DNA of 64,000 bases from Anas platyrhynchos. Its lineage: Eukaryota > Chordata > Aves > Anseriformes > Anatidae. The notes below the pieces were generated by a model. That model was not told where the DNA came from. It searched no databases and saw only the letters and a program-made list of their open reading frames with translations. Positions 33,213 through 44,400 of the stretch are shown here, piece by piece. Positions within the stretch are counted from its first letter, which is position 1. The number at the start of each line of letters is the position of its first letter. The DNA lies in NCBI RefSeq assembly GCF_047663525.1, contig NC_092603.1, positions 1,942,001 to 2,006,000 on the forward strand, given 5' to 3'. The position numbers were made by a program, and so were the translations under genes.

Positions 33213-35043
33213 GGTTCTTTCACACAATATGCCTGCTGCCTTGCCTGCCCTTTCTGTGTCCTTCACCCGCCCGAATGCTGCAGAGAGGGCTCCCACTCCC
33301 AGCACACCTCCTTCTCCTGCACGTCCTCCCTCTCCCTCTCCCTCTCTTGTTTACCCGGTGGTTTCCCATGGGACACAGGGGATGCAGCAAGCACCAACTC
33401 AGACACAGCTCACCCTTTCTCACTCACTGACCCTAAATTTACTGTCGCAAAATCTCACCTCCTCTCTGTGCCCTTCTCCATTGCCCAGCCCAGCTCAGAG
33501 TGGAGGGACCAGGACACCCTCTCACTGCCACCGTGGGGCAGGATGTCGTGCTGCCCTGCCACTTGTCCCCTCAACGCGATGCTCACAGCTTGGAGGTCAG
33601 GTGGATCCGGGACCAAATCTCTGAGACAGTGCACCACTACCGCAATGGAGAGGACCTGTACGGGGAGCAGATGGAGGCATATGCTGCGAGGACAGAGTTG
33701 GTCAGAGATGGTCTCTCTGCTGGAAGCCTGGACTTGCGAATCATGGGGCTGAGACCCTCTGATGATGGCCAGTACTTCTGCATTGTGGGAGATGGTCATG
33801 CTTATGACGAAGCCATTGTGGAGCTGGAGGTGTCAGGTTAGTGGCTGGGGTGATGCTGCCAGGGCAGAGTTTACATGTCCTTTGAATGTTTCAGCTGTTT
33901 CACAGCATGGAGCATGCCCATGGATGTGGAGGTAATATTTGTGGAGAGAGCTCCCTGGAGAGTTTTGTCAGTTTTCACTGGTGTCTTTGAAGACAATAAT
34001 CATAATATTGTGAGGGCACTGGGCACAGGCTGCTAAGCAGCACCTTCAGCTGTGTCAGCAATGGGACCAAACAGCACACAGGGAGAATTGCAGAGTCCTC
34101 TGAGCAGCCGGATGTCTGCCTTACTTTTGCTTTCTATGCTGGGAGAGACATGAGACATTGCCTGGATATCTTGGGGTTTTTGAACCAGGATGGCTTGGTG
34201 CAGAGATGCTGCCTGGAGGTCCTGGAACTCGGTACCTGGGTTTTCTGTGTGATTTGGGGCCACTGGCATTGTGCAGCCCTGCTCTCTGGGTCCTGCAACA
34301 GCTGGAGTGGTTTTGGGCTGAGGGTGAGTGCATGAAGTGTCCAGTCAGAGAGTCCCTGGGGCCGTGTTTGGCCTGGCTGTGTCTGGCATGGGAGCAGATG
34401 GGGTCTTTGCCTTGGAACTCAATCCCTCCCCAAGTCAAGCCCCAGCCACTCTCCTTTCCCCAGCCACAGGCGCTGACCCCCACCTCTCCCTGGGGGGCTA
34501 CGAGGACGGAGGCGTCTGGGTGCTGTGTTGATCGGCCGGCTGGTACCCGCTGCCGCAGCTGCTGTGGAAGGATGCTCGCGGGCAGCACCTGCCCTCAGTC
34601 TCCCAGACACATTCCCAGGACCAGGAGGGGTTCTTTGAAATCGAAGGCGCCGTCATCGTGATTGGGAGCGTGGAGGGGCCTTTGTCCTGCGTGGTCAGGA
34701 GCAGCCGCCTCCAGCAGGAGCGGGAATCATCCCTGCACATCGCAGGTACAAATGGCACAGGCAGGGTGAGGCCCATGTACTTGTCCTGACCCGGGAGAAG
34801 TCTGGGTCTTCCTCTTCCAGCAACGTGCATGTAAACACACCCCTTTTCCTGGTGTCTTTTCTCAGCTCCCTTCTTCCACTACGCCCAGCCCTGGATGGTG
34901 GCTCTGGCTCTGGTCCTCGTGCTTTTGGCTGTGTCCATTGGCCTCGGTGTTTATCTCTTTCGAAAGCAAGGTAAGCTGGCAGCGCAGGGATGGAGCGGAG
35001 GGAGGTGTTCTGCAGGGACCCCCTGGGTCTGGAGCAAGGGGCC

Positions 35044-36103
35044 TGTCGTGGTTCCGCTCGAGTGGGCAGCCGAGCTCCACCACAGCCGCTCTCTCACTCC
35101 CCCTCCTCAAAGAGGAATGGGGAGAAAATATGTGAAAGGGGCTCAAGGATTGAGATAAGGACGAGAAAATCACGCAATAATTAGTGTAACGGGCAAACCA
35201 GACTCAGCATAAGAAGACAGATAGTAAGATTTATTGCTCATTACTAACAAGCTAGAGAAGTGAGAAACAAATGAAAAAAAAACAAAAGCACCTCTCCCCC
35301 CATCCACCCTCTTCCACCTCCTCCCCCCGAGCGGCAAAGTGGAACGGGGAAATGGGGGTTATGGTCAGTCTACAGCACTTCTTCTCTGCCGCTCCTTCTC
35401 GGTCACTCTCGTCCCCTGTGCTGTGGGGTCCCACCCACGGGATGCAGTCCTTGATGAACTGATCCGGCGTGGGCTTCCCACAGGCAGCAGCTCTTGCAGA
35501 ACTGCTCCAGATATGGGTCCGTACCACGGGCTGAATCCCTCAGGATCAAACTGCTCCAACCTGGCTCCCCTACGGGCAGCAGCTCCTGCCAGATCACCTG
35601 CTCCTGTGTGGTCTCCTCTCCACGGGCTACACGTCCGGCCTGGAATCTGCTCCGGCAGGGGTCTTCCACAGGCGGCAGCCTCCGTCGGTGCAGGGCCACC
35701 TGCTCCACCGTGGTCTCCTCCACGGGCTGCAGCGCGGAACCCTGCTCCACCGTGGTACTCCATGGGCTGCAGGGGGACATCCTGCTTCACCATGGTCCTC
35801 ACCACAGGCCGCAGGGGACTTCTGCTCCGGCGCCTGGAGCACCTCTCCCCCTCCTTCTACACTGACCCTGGCACCTGCAAGGCTGTTTCTCACTCCCTTG
35901 ACTCTCCCGGCTGCTGTGTGGCGCAGCATTTTTTCCCTGTCTTAAATATGCTCTCACAGAGGCGCAAAACAACATCGCTTATTGGCTCAGATTTGGAAAA
36001 CAATGGGGCCCTTCCCAAACAAGGGGCAGCTTCTAGATCTTTCTCACAGAAACCACCCCTATGACCCCCTGCTACCAAAACCTTGCCACGTAAACCCACT
36101 ACA
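35044..36103 (-). mobile_element. Solo LTR (common neoavian ERV family)
   Basis: On the minus strand it starts TGTAGTGGGTTTACG and ends AACCACGACA, about 1,060 bp, flanked by 5-bp direct repeats GGGCC (35039-35043 and 36104-36108). Other copies show the uninterrupted site GGGGCCTTGGG. The middle holds GC-rich imperfect repeats (CCACGGGCTGCAG type). It is also the source family of the LTR segments in the CR1 chimeras and at 14850 and 55284. A fossil; absent from all other units, so younger than the duplication. Confidence 0.85.
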
Positions 36104-38798
36104 GGGCCTTGGGTGGGAGGCCAGGGAGCATGGCTGCAGCGTGGGGCTGGTGGCAAGGCGCAGCCCCCCTGCACATGTTCCCACCCAGCAACCAAGCTGC
36201 TCTGCTCACCACCTGTTCCTCTGCCTTTGCTTTTCAGCGGCATAGAGCCGAGAGCTGGGAGAGTCCTTGCAGTCCCTGCCCCCAGCCCCTGGGGAAGTGG
36301 TGTCTGTGTGGGAGGGCCTGGTCTGGGTGGGCTCTGGGGGCTTGTGTGCTGGTGGCTCGGGGGTGCTGGAGGAGCAGCTGGAGCCTGGGGTGGGAGTGGG
36401 GAGTGCTGGGGCTGGGGCTGCCCTGGGCACAGGATATGGCTGGGATGTCTGAAAGGAACGGGGATCAAGGTGGAGATGGGGAGCGAGCTTTGTGGCTGTC
36501 CCACTCTGCACTGACACTTCTGGGACAGGGACGTCCTCCACCCATCCCCATTCACTTCCCCTTGTGTTTTGGTAGCATGGTGCAGAGAGCTGCACAAGAG
36601 TCTGTCCTTACTGCTACAAGTCTTGCAAAAAGCTGGGCCTCCGTCTTTGTTAGACTGATTGCATCAAGTCTGGGAGCAGGTTGGTCTGTGCACATACATG
36701 ACAGCAAAAAAAATTTGGGGTCTAGCCATCTAGCCATGGAAGAAGCAATGTGGTGAAAGTCTTTCCACTCTGACCATTCATTCCTTTTGCTTTCCTATAT
36801 CAGCCAAAAAGGATGCAAAGCTGGGGAAGTCTCCTTCCCCAAGGAGAATTCATTTGGTGTCTTCCCATGGGCATACTCCCCTCTGACCGTACATTGCTTT
36901 TCTCTTTCTTTTCCAGTGCAACAAGCTGCAGAGATAGGTGAGTATCCATCCATGAACTGAAAGAATTTGTGGTATAGACATGGGATGAGATTTTCCCTCT
37001 GATCATGTATTCCTTATGCTTTTCCAGAAGAAAAAGCTGAAAGACTGGGTGAGTCTCTCTTTTCCTGCCCCCTACCCCCAGGACTGAAGGAACTGGGGGT
37101 CATTCCTTTGTAGGAGCCACTTGATAAGTACCTGATTCCTCTCATAAATGCATTGCTCTTATTTTCCTTTTCAGAGGAACAAGCTGCAGAGCTGGGTGAG
37201 TGTCCCCGTCCTTGAGCCCCAGGGCAACACCAAGCGATGTGCAGGGGAGGGTGGGCAGCTGGGACAGAGCAGCCCAGGGCTGGCCTCTCACCCTGCCCAC
37301 ACCCACTGGGCACCAGCCGTTGGCTGTGACCAGCTCTCCCCTCTCCTTACAGAACGGAGAAGGTCTGTCCTGCCTCATAGTAGAGGTAGGTGTGCATTGG
37401 GTTGCCCTCTGCATTGCTTCTCCTGCCCTTGCTTTGGCATGTTCCGCAGCCAAGAGGTGCCCCATCTCCTGCCCCGTGAGGCGGCTCCTGGCCCCGAGCT
37501 GGGGAAAGCCTGCCCAGGGCTGAGCTCTGCCCCTGATGGCCTGGCTCCTTCTGTCCCTGCAGTGAAGGTAACCCTGGATCCAGACACGGCTCATCCCGGG
37601 CTTGTTGTGTCTCAAGACAAAAGCAGTGTGAGATGCGGAAGTGAACAGCAGCAGGTTCCTGACACACCAGAGAGATTTGACTATTGGTGCTGTGTGCTGG
37701 GCCGTGAGGAGTTCAGAGAGCGGAAGCACTGCTGGTTGGTCGAGTTGGAGGGAGAGCAGCTAAAGGATTCTTGGTGGGCTGTGGGGGTGGCCAGGGCTTC
37801 TGTGGAGAGAAAGGGGTGGATCGACATGAGCCCTGAAGAAGGGATCTGGGCTGTAATGTACATTAACGGGCAGCTCGTGTCTCTCACATCTGATACCACT
37901 GACTTGCCCCTGTCCCCTCTCCCCATGAGGATCTGGGTATGTCTGGACTGTACCCAGCAGCAGGTGTCTTTCTTCAACGCTGACAATGGGGTCCAGATCG
38001 TCACTTCAGCAGTCTCCTTCAATGGGGAGAGCCTCCGCCCCTGGTTCTGGATAAGGACACTGGGAATTCAGCTGTGCCTGAGAGACAGCACCCCCAAGAC
38101 CTTGTCCCCAGCCCTGGGGGGTTCCTGCCCTTCTACAGACACTCCTGCATCACATCTCCTTCATCCTGCAGGAGCACTGCAGGAATGAGGGGCAGTGGGG
38201 CCAGGAACTCTTCCGTGTTCCTCCCTGCTGCTGGAGGAGGGCTGGGATGCTGCAAGCAGGGGACAGGCCCCTTGCAGCCCCTGGGCTCTGCCCTGCACAC
38301 GGCTCCTGTGCTGGGGCACAAGCCCTGCTGGCACCCACGGGTCTCACCCTGCCTCTGAGCCCCAGCGGGCAGCACAGGGGCTGCAGCAGCTCTCCACACT
38401 CCTCTCCCCTCTGCTTGCACTGCTTGCAGACCCCAGGGCAAGGGATGTGGTCACCGTGTGCTGCCGGCCATTGCAGGCCACCTTTGCCTCCTAGTTTGGG
38501 GTTGATCTTTGCTCTGTGCCTGGTGCTGAGCATGAGCAGCCTGTGGGGGCTCTTTGTTCCCTCCTCTGGAGCACATCCATGCAAGACACAGCAGCAGCAG
38601 GACTGTGTCAAATAAAGTTTTGTATAGGAAGATGGAGTCTGGCAGTGGCATTTCTTGGGTGCTTTCTTTCCTGAGCCTTTGCTGCCTGGGAAGGCGTCTT
38701 GCAGCAGACCTCTCCTTGGTGTTGGTCCTGAGAGTCAGAGCCAGGAGGAACCAAAGCGCCAACTGCCCCTTGGTTCTCCATCTGTTCCCTGGCACCCC

Positions 38799-38862
38799 CT
38801 TGTCCCAGCTGGGTCATTACCATGCCATGAGCTAGACAAGGTAATGACCCATCTGGGACAAG
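38799..38862. repeat. Inverted repeat / hairpin
   Basis: The arms 38799-38821 and 38840-38862 are complementary over 23 bp with one mismatch (TGGGTCATTACC in the left arm, GGTAATGACCCA in the right), with an 18-nt loop. It lies next to the TRIM relic. Confidence 0.7.
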
Positions 38863-38867
38863 TGGAT

Positions 38868-38996
38868 CATCAAGAGCTTCCATCCTCCCATCACAAAGGC
38901 TCGGCATAGGCTGTGGCTGTGGGGGTGCATCACCAGCTTTTTGAAGTCCTCCAAGAAGAGGCAGCAGGTGGCGTCAACCTTAAAGCTGTCCGTCAG
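38868..38996 (-). pseudogene. TRIM-type RING finger relic
   Basis: The minus strand reads SFKVDATCCLFLEDFKKLVM and then HPHSHSLCRAFVMGGW. Its spacing matches the TRIM RING pattern (VEATCSICLEYFKDPV..CGHNFCRACI..W), but several zinc ligands are lost (Cys to Phe, Cys to Pro). It lies in the segment that interrupts the array after BTN-5. TRIM genes neighbour BG/BTN genes in the chicken B locus (known), so the location fits. No B-box or further TRIM exons are seen. Confidence 0.55.
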
Positions 38997-39540
38997 GTCC
39001 TTTCAAGCCATCTCCATGTCCCATATTTCCCTTCCACCACCCAAGTTGTTCCCGTGGCTGTTTTATTTTCCACTGCTCAGGGCAGGGTTCAGCCAGAAAT
39101 GGGCTTGCAGGAGCCATGGGGCCAGCTTCACCAACCCTCAGCAATTAGTAACAATCCTGCACTCCCAGAAAACCAGTGCCACTTTTTGCACCTTGTTTAA
39201 AAGCAAGCAGGGAAACAAGCTGACATTCTCGAGCCAAATTCATTGCAGCATGTTTTAAACCTCGCAGCATTAAAATCAGGAGCAGACACAGTGCAGAAAC
39301 AGGGGAAGGAAATGCGTTCGGAAGACACTGCATCCAATAGAAGCAGGTGATCCAAACAGACCAAACCTCAGTGAGAGGGAGCCTCCGTGGCTGCAGGACT
39401 CCCTTGGCCTCTTTGAAGGTTTAACTATATGAAGGTGGGAAGCTAAGAATAGGTTTTGAACCCAGCTACACAATGAGGAGACACAGATGCTCTCCTCCAT
39501 CTGGTTCTCAATGCCAAGCTGAGTGGTCTCCACACCCAAC
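38997..39540. other. Unassigned non-array sequence
   Basis: No gene, RNA or familiar repeat recognised. It belongs to the roughly 1.8-kb block (about 38713-40475) not found in other units. Confidence 0.3.
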
Positions 39541-39559
39541 CACCCATCTTCATGCACGT

Positions 39560-39880
39560 GGGGTCTCGCCATCCTAAAATCCCATCATCCTTCATCCCAT
39601 TGAGATCCCGCCATCCTCACACCCCATCCTCTTTAATCCCAGCAGGGTCCTACCATCACAAAACCTCATTGTCCTCCACTCCAGTGGGGATCCACCACCA
39701 CAAACCCCATCCACCTTCACCCCAGTGGGGTCTCATCATCTCCAATACCCCATCATCCTCCATTCCACTGGGCTCTCACCAACCCCAAACCTCAAAACCC
39801 TCCACCCACTGCAGGCCTACCATCCTCTCAGCCAATTATCCTACATCCCACTGGGCTCCCACCATCCCCAAAGCCATCCC
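39560..39880. repeat. Degenerate minisatellite
   Basis: Repeats of about 30-35 bp built on CATCCTCCATCCCACTGGG / CCAGTGGGGTCTCA. It has no coding signal. Confidence 0.6.
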
Positions 39881-39984
39881 AGGGCCAGGGACTGACTGAC
39901 CACCACATTCCCTAAGCGCTACGAGAAGCTATGCCATGACCAACAGCTGCATGCCTGGTCCTCCTCAATTCACAGATGTAATCT

Positions 39985-40260
39985 TCAGAGGGTTGTTTGG
40001 GAAGAACAGTAAAAGTTAGGCTCCACATGGCTTTTCTGGTGGAGGAGGAGGGCTGAGGGTACAGTGAAGCCCATCCTGCAGTCAGGGCACTGATGGGGTT
40101 TCCCTACCAAGTGCTTTTTCCAATGTTGGTTGAACGCCGAGCTTTCAGAGAAGGCTTCCCCGCAGTCGGAGCAGGGATAAGGGGGTTGTCCCCAGTGAGT
40201 CCTGAGATGGGCTACGTAGACTGAATTCTCTTCAAGGCTATACTGCACTGGGAACATTTA
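39985..40260 (-). pseudogene. C2H2 zinc-finger gene, 3' fragment
   Basis: The minus strand encodes two complete C2H2 fingers: CSDCGEAFSESSAFNQHWKK then H, and CPDCRMGFTVPSALLLHQKS then H. Each has C-x2-C-x12-H-x3-H spacing and is preceded by a linker-like GQPPYP or VGKPHQ. Before them is a partial finger ending AHLRTH. A stop follows about 15 residues after the last finger, so this is the C-terminal end of a KZNF-type transcription factor. Upstream exons are cut off by an LTR fragment at 40270. Zinc-finger genes also occur near BG genes in chicken. Likely a relic. Confidence 0.7.
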
Positions 40261-40269
40261 TAGGTCCCC

Positions 40270-40450
40270 CAGCCTGCCCGCTGGCAGGACAGAGCAAGAA
40301 GCTGAAAAGTCCTTGGCTTGGTGTAAGCACTGCTCTGCAACAATTGAAACATCAGCGTGTTATCAGCACTCTGCTCATCCTAAGCCAAAACATAGCATTC
40401 TACCAGCTACTAGGAGGAAAATTAACTCTATCCTAATTGAAACCAGGACA
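40270..40450 (-). mobile_element. LTR fragment (family of 9857-10422)
   Basis: On the minus strand it begins TGTCCTGGTTTCAATTAGG and contains TAGTAGCTGGTAG and GAGCAGTGCTTACACC. This is the 5' part of the same LTR family as 9857-10422; the remainder is missing. Confidence 0.75.
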
Positions 40451-40469
40451 GGATTTCATGATGACATCA

Positions 40470-40815
40470 GCCAGTTTTCTTGGTACTCTGGGATGAATCC
40501 CATCAGGCCCTATAGTCTCCACCTGTAGGAGCAAATTGCATGCTAATTCAGTATTTGCTGGGAGTTTATCATTCCTGCTCTCACGGTCCTCCAGCTCAGG
40601 GCAACTGGGGTCCCAGAGCCAGAGTCAGTGTTGAAGACAACGGCAAAAAAAGCATTAAACATGTCCCTGTTTGTGAGGAGACCATCCCCATCAAGTAAAG
40701 GACCACTGTTTTCTCCGGTTCTACTTTTGCTCTTTAGATATCTTATAAAACTCAGTTTTATTTCCCCCAACAGTTCTGTCAAGCTTCAACTCAAATTGAG
40801 CTTTAGCCATATGAA
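40470..40815 (-). mobile_element. CR1 RT fragment, minus strand
   Basis: The minus strand shows AQFELKLDRTV-like sequence, GPLLDGDGLL, MFNAFFAVVFNTDSG and GPDGIHPRV. Same part of CR1 as the inverted fragments of the units, but without the A-homopolymer and extending further at its left end (LADVI), so it is the least rearranged copy. Confidence 0.7.
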
Positions 40816-41465
40816 TTCACCCTGATAAGGACTAGGGCAGCAGATTCTGAGCCATCGCATAGTTCCTTAAAGAACAGTTCATCCATGTCATCATCCTAGC
40901 TGCATGCAGAAGCTGTCCCTCTGGTCCTTGGAAGCCATTTCCACACCAAAGTCTCCACCGTGCTGCAGAAGGGCTTTGCTTGCCAGAGGGCAAAAGGTCT
41001 GCCCATTTCTGCCTCCACTGGGATGGACAGAGCCGGGAGTGGGGCTGGCTCTTTGTCCCCACCACCCTGGGAAAAGGGTGGCACTGAGATGCTCAGCAGC
41101 CAGCTGTGCCTCTTTCCCTGCAGCCTCCGATGTCGCTCTGCCCTGCAGCATCTTGCACCCATCCCCCAAGGGTCAGGGCTCCTCCCAGATGTTTACTGCA
41201 GGCAAGAGCTGAGCACAAGTCGGTGAAGTCACGTGTAGCCTTCTAGTTCCTGCAGCTATGGTGGGTGCTGTGAGGGACGACTATTTTGGTGAGACTGCCT
41301 TGGAGAAGAACACCTGGGGCTGCCTTCTGTGTCCCCCACTCCATGATAAGCGCAGGCTCAGTGCCCTGCCCAAGGCGCTGCTGGCCGTGGCTCCCTGTGC
41401 CCAGGCCTGCAGCCCCTCAGTACCTTACTCTTCTACCCCCAGATCCTGCTCCCGCTGCAGCACAG
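40816..41465 (+). promoter_or_regulatory. Divergent 5' flank of BTN-6
   Basis: Only patchily similar to the other BTN flanks (CCTGGGAAAAGGGTGGCA; GGGACGACTATTTTGGTGAG), with extra sequence at about 41315-41460. BTN-6 may therefore be regulated differently. Confidence 0.4.
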
Positions 41466-44400
41466 ATGGGGCTCTACAGGTTCTGCGGCCGCCCCAGCCT
41501 CACCGGCCATGCCAGAGGCTTCCTGACTTCCCTCCTCACTCTGCACCTTCTCCAGCTGGGCTCAGGTAGGATCCTGCGGGGCTGCTGGGGGCTCTCCTCT
41601 CTGTGCATGCAGATGTGCTGCCATAGGGCAGGGGAGCGGCTCCAGGGTAGGGGGACCAGAGCCCACAGCTCGGTCCCTGCTGGGTTTCACTTTCCCTTTG
41701 GTTCTTTCACACAATATGGGCGCTGCCTTGACTGCCATTTTTGGCATCTTCTTCTCCTGCCCGAATGCTGCAGAGAGGGCTCCCACTCCCAGCACACCTC
41801 CTTCTCCTGCACGTCCTCCCTCTCCCTCTCCTGTTTCCCGGGTGGTTTCCCATGAGACACGGGGGACGCAGCACGCACCAACTCACGCCCTTTGTCACTC
41901 ACTGCCCCTAAATTTACAATGGCAAAATCTCACCACCTCTCTGTGCCCTTCTCCATTGCCCAGCCCAGCTCAGATTGGTGGGACCAGGACACCCTGTCAC
42001 TGCCACCGTGGGGCAGGATGTTGTGCTGCCCTGCCACTTGTCCCCTCAACGCGATGCTCGCAGCTTGGACGTCAGGTGGATCCGGGCCAAGTTCTCTGAG
42101 ACAGTGCACCACTACCGCAATGGAGAGGACCTGTATGGGGAGCAGATGGGGGCATATGCCGGGAGGACAGAGCTGGTCAGAGATGGTCTCTCTGCTGGAA
42201 GCCTGGACTTGAAAATCACGGGGCTGAGACCCTCTGATGATGGCCAGTACTTCTGCACTGTGGGAGATGCTGATACTTATGACGAAGCAACGGTGCATCT
42301 GGAGGTGTCAGGTTAGTGGCTGGGGTGATACATCCAAGGGGTGGTGCAGGTGTCCCCGGGTCTGTGTGTCCCACCCAGGACCCGGTCCCATATTCATGGC
42401 CATCTACGAGGCCCTGGAAACAGTAGAGTGTGATGAGGCTTCTCCTCTGTAAGTGAGCACTTGTCCACCAAGAAGTACACCTGTGTCCTTGCAGGCTTTT
42501 TATTGAGAGAAAGCTGCATGAATGCAATGATTTAATTCAGTCTCAGGGACGCTATTTGAACTCCATCCCCATGGTGTTGTGTGGACAATGGGCACAGGTT
42601 GCTGAGCAGGTCCTTCAGCTGTGCCAACAATAGGTGTGGGTTAGGGGTGAGAGTGGCTCCGTGGAGAGCCCGGTCCCTGAGCCCCTGTGACCATGGCTGT
42701 CCTGGGCTGTGTCTGGCATGGGAGCAGATGGGGTCTTTGCCTTGAAATGAATCCCTCCCCAAGTCAAGCCCCAGCCACGCGCTCTTCCCCCAGCTACAGG
42801 CGCTGACCCCCACCTCTCCCTGGGGGGCTACGAGGACAGAGGCGTCCGGGTGCTGTGTCGATCGGCCGGCTGGTACCCGCTGCCGCAGCTGCTGTGGAGG
42901 GATGCTCGCGAGCAGCACCTGTCCTCGGTCTCCCAGACGCATTCCCAGGACCAGGAGGGGCTCTTTGAAATCAAAGGTGCCGTCATCGTGACCGGGAGCG
43001 TGGAGGGGCCCTTGTCCTGCGTGGTCAGGAGCAGCCGCCTCCAGCAGGAGCGGGAATCATCCCTGCACATCGCAGGTACAAATGGCCAGGGTGAGGTGTT
43101 CCTGGCCCCTGCACTTCTCCTGACCCAGGAGAAGTTTGGGTCTTGCTCTTCTAATCCCAGGCATGTAAACACAGCCCTTTTCATGCTGCCTTCTCTCAGC
43201 TCCCTTCTTCCACAACGCCCAGCCCTGGATGGTGGCTCTGGCTCTGGTCCTCGTGCTTTTGGCTGTGTCCATTGGCCTCGGTGTTTATCTCTTTCGAAAG
43301 CAAGGTAAGCTGGCAGCGCAGGGATGGAGCAGAGGGAGGTGTTCTGCAGGGATCCCCCTGGGTGTGGAGCGGGGCTGAGCCCTGGCCCAGGGAGGTGCGT
43401 AGGAGGAGGAAGGGAATGTTCTCCTGGGGATGCCAAAGGCCTTAGGATGCTCTTGGGTGGGAGGCCAGGGAGCATGGCTGCAGTGTGGGGATGGTGGCGA
43501 GGCGCAGCCCCCCTGCACATGTTCCCACCCAGCAACCAAGCTGCTCTGCTCACCACCTCTTCCTCCGCCTTTGCTTTTCAGCGGCACAGAGGCGAGAGCT
43601 GGGTGAGTCCTTGCAGTCCCTGCCCCCAGCCCCTGGGGAAGTGGTGTCCGTGTGGGACGGCCTGGTCTGGGTGGGCTCTGGGGGCTTGTGTGCTGGTGGC
43701 TCGGGGGTGCTGGAGGAGCAGCTGGAGCCTGGGGTGGGAGTGGGGAGTGCTGGGGCTGGAGCTGCCCTGGGCACGGGACACGGCCAGGATGGCTGAAAGG
43801 AACGGGGATCAAGGTGGGGATGGGGAGCGAGCTGCAGGGCTGCCCCACTCTGCACTGACGTTTCTGGGACAGGGACGTCCTCCACCCGTCCCCATTCACT
43901 TCCCCTTGTGTTTTGGTGGGACGGTGCAGAGAGCTGCACAAGTGTCTGTCCTTAATGATACAAGACTTTCAAAATGCTGGGACCTGGTCCTTGTTAGTCT
44001 GGTTCCTGCAAGTCTGGGAGCAAGGTGGTCTGCAGCCCTGCATGAGAGCAAAAAAAAATTGGGGTCTAGCCATGGAAGCAATAATTTGGTATAAGTCTCT
44101 CCACTCTGACCTTTCATTCCTTTTGCTTTTCTATAGCAGCAAAAAAGGATGCAAAGCTGGGTAAGTCTCCTTCCCCAAAGAGAAGGCATTTGGTGTCTTT
44201 CCACGGGCATACTCCCCTCTGACTATACATTGCTTTTCTCTTTCCTTTTCTTTTCCAGGGAAACAAGCTGCAGAGATAGGTGAGTGTCCATCCCTGAACT
44301 GTAAGAATTTGCAATGTAGACAATAGATGAGAAGTTATTTCCTCTGATCATGCATTTCTTACGCTTTTCTTTTCCAGAGGAAAAAGATGTAAGACTGGGT

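Larger units (their letters stand above)
32979..38188 (+). pseudogene. BTN-5: butyrophilin-like gene with nonsense codon in IgC
   Basis: Exons: leader 32979-33078, IgV 33489-33836, IgC 34470-34745, transmembrane 34866-34970, heptads 36238-36258, 36804-36824, 36917-36937, 37028-37048 and 37175-37195, 33-nt exon 37353-37385, B30.2 37563-38188 (626 nt, in frame); polyadenylation signal 38611-38616. In IgC the CGA of CRSAGWYP is TGA (34529-34531), a likely CpG transition, so translation stops after the first IgC cysteine. Two heptad exons lack GT donors (36238 exon: GA; 36804 exon: GG). A solo LTR of about 1.06 kb interrupts the intron after the membrane exon. Everything else is open, so inactivation looks recent. 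Its product would be an IgV plus partial-IgC secreted fragment. Confidence 0.8.

Noticed and set aside
35365-35805. 146-residue minus-strand open frame
   Set aside because: It is the internal repeat of a solo LTR, not a gene.
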